A stretch of DNA of 22,920 bases from an uncultured Clostridium sp. (GTDB taxonomy: Bacteria > Bacillota > Clostridia > Clostridiales > Clostridiaceae): the NCBI RefSeq assembly GCF_934754925.1, contig NZ_CAKVJA010000043.1, positions 1 to 22,920 of the forward strand, written 5' to 3'. The translations under genes were made by a program, and so were the position numbers. Under the pieces are notes generated by a model. It saw nothing but the letters and a program-made list of their open reading frames with translations, did no database searches and was not told the DNA's origin. Shown in pieces: positions 22,834-22,920 of this stretch (its first letter is position 1; every line of letters begins with the position of its first letter).

Positions 22834-22920
22834 ATCGAGTAGGAGGAAAATAATTATTTTATTTTCCGTCCTCTCACACCACCGTGCGTACCGGTCTGGT
22901 ACACGGCGGTTCTTTAAGTT
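22834..22920 (-). mobile_element. 3' end of a group II intron (domains V and VI), continues beyond the window
   Basis: On the minus strand, 22910-22878 folds as a 33-nt domain V. The lower stem is 9 bp, ACCGCCGTG/CACGGTGGT. A 2-nt bulge (CG) sits on the 3' side, then a 4-bp TACC/GGTA stem with a 5-nt loop. The lower stem holds a CGC triad with a central G-U pair, as in class IIC introns. Domain VI follows: GGAAAATAA/TTATTTTCC (22867-22845), then TCCTACTCGAT, ending near 22834. The reverse-transcriptase gene and 5' end would be outside the window. The higher GC of this stretch differs from its surroundings, as expected for a mobile element. Confidence 0.75.

Overview
The window looks like chromosomal DNA of a low-GC, spore-forming Firmicute, most likely Clostridium sensu stricto. 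The DNA is very AT-rich, codons are A/T-biased, ribosome sites are GGAG-type, and the content is typical of clostridia: a LicT/RAT-controlled bgl operon, a T-box thrS, a LacI-controlled sucrose PTS operon, and DegV and DUF1836 proteins. All 14 intact genes I support lie on the minus strand, so transcription runs from high to low coordinates. I saw no rRNA, tRNA or CRISPR array.

Layout in transcription order: (a) 22834-22920 is the 3' end (domains V and VI) of a group II intron that continues outside the window. (b) degV-DUF1836 (22677-21311) share one promoter carrying a repeated operator-like box. (c) scrR (21223-20243) is followed by a long folded terminator, the scrA promoter with two ScrR/CcpA-type operators, then scrA and scrB. 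Sucrose is taken up as sucrose-6-phosphate and hydrolysed. (d) glgB, a branching enzyme (16802-14979), is followed by a decayed small gene. (e) An orphan deaminase-fold protein (14523-13393). (f) thrS behind a threonine T-box leader. (g) A 13-cysteine protein and a seven-repeat SBBP beta-propeller protein (10868-7774). Each has a sigma-K/sigma-E-like -10 box, so they may be mother-cell sporulation genes. (h) Two YczE/YitT-type membrane proteins (7537-6036). (i) The aryl-beta-glucoside regulon licT-bglP-bglH (5781-1146) and a HAD phosphatase (990-130).

The bgl region is the best example of genes working together. LicT carries the four PRD histidines at the B. subtilis positions (100, 159, 207, 269). 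Three RAT boxes lie in front of it and its target: one before licT and two in tandem before bglP. The bglP-proximal RAT is unusual. The hairpin next to it has no T-tract, but the segment abutting the RAT can pair over 11 bp with the bglP Shine-Dalgarno. This suggests that LicT might also control translation. Both sugar operons have a hairpin between the PTS gene and the hydrolase gene.

The less ordinary items are the orphan deaminase with a D-x-E/P-C-x-x-C active site, the propeller/Cys-rich pair, the RAT-to-Shine-Dalgarno arrangement, the repeated box in the degV promoter, and the group IIC-like intron end next to a hairpin. I do not see a clear multi-gene undescribed system. These are the places where something new could be hiding.
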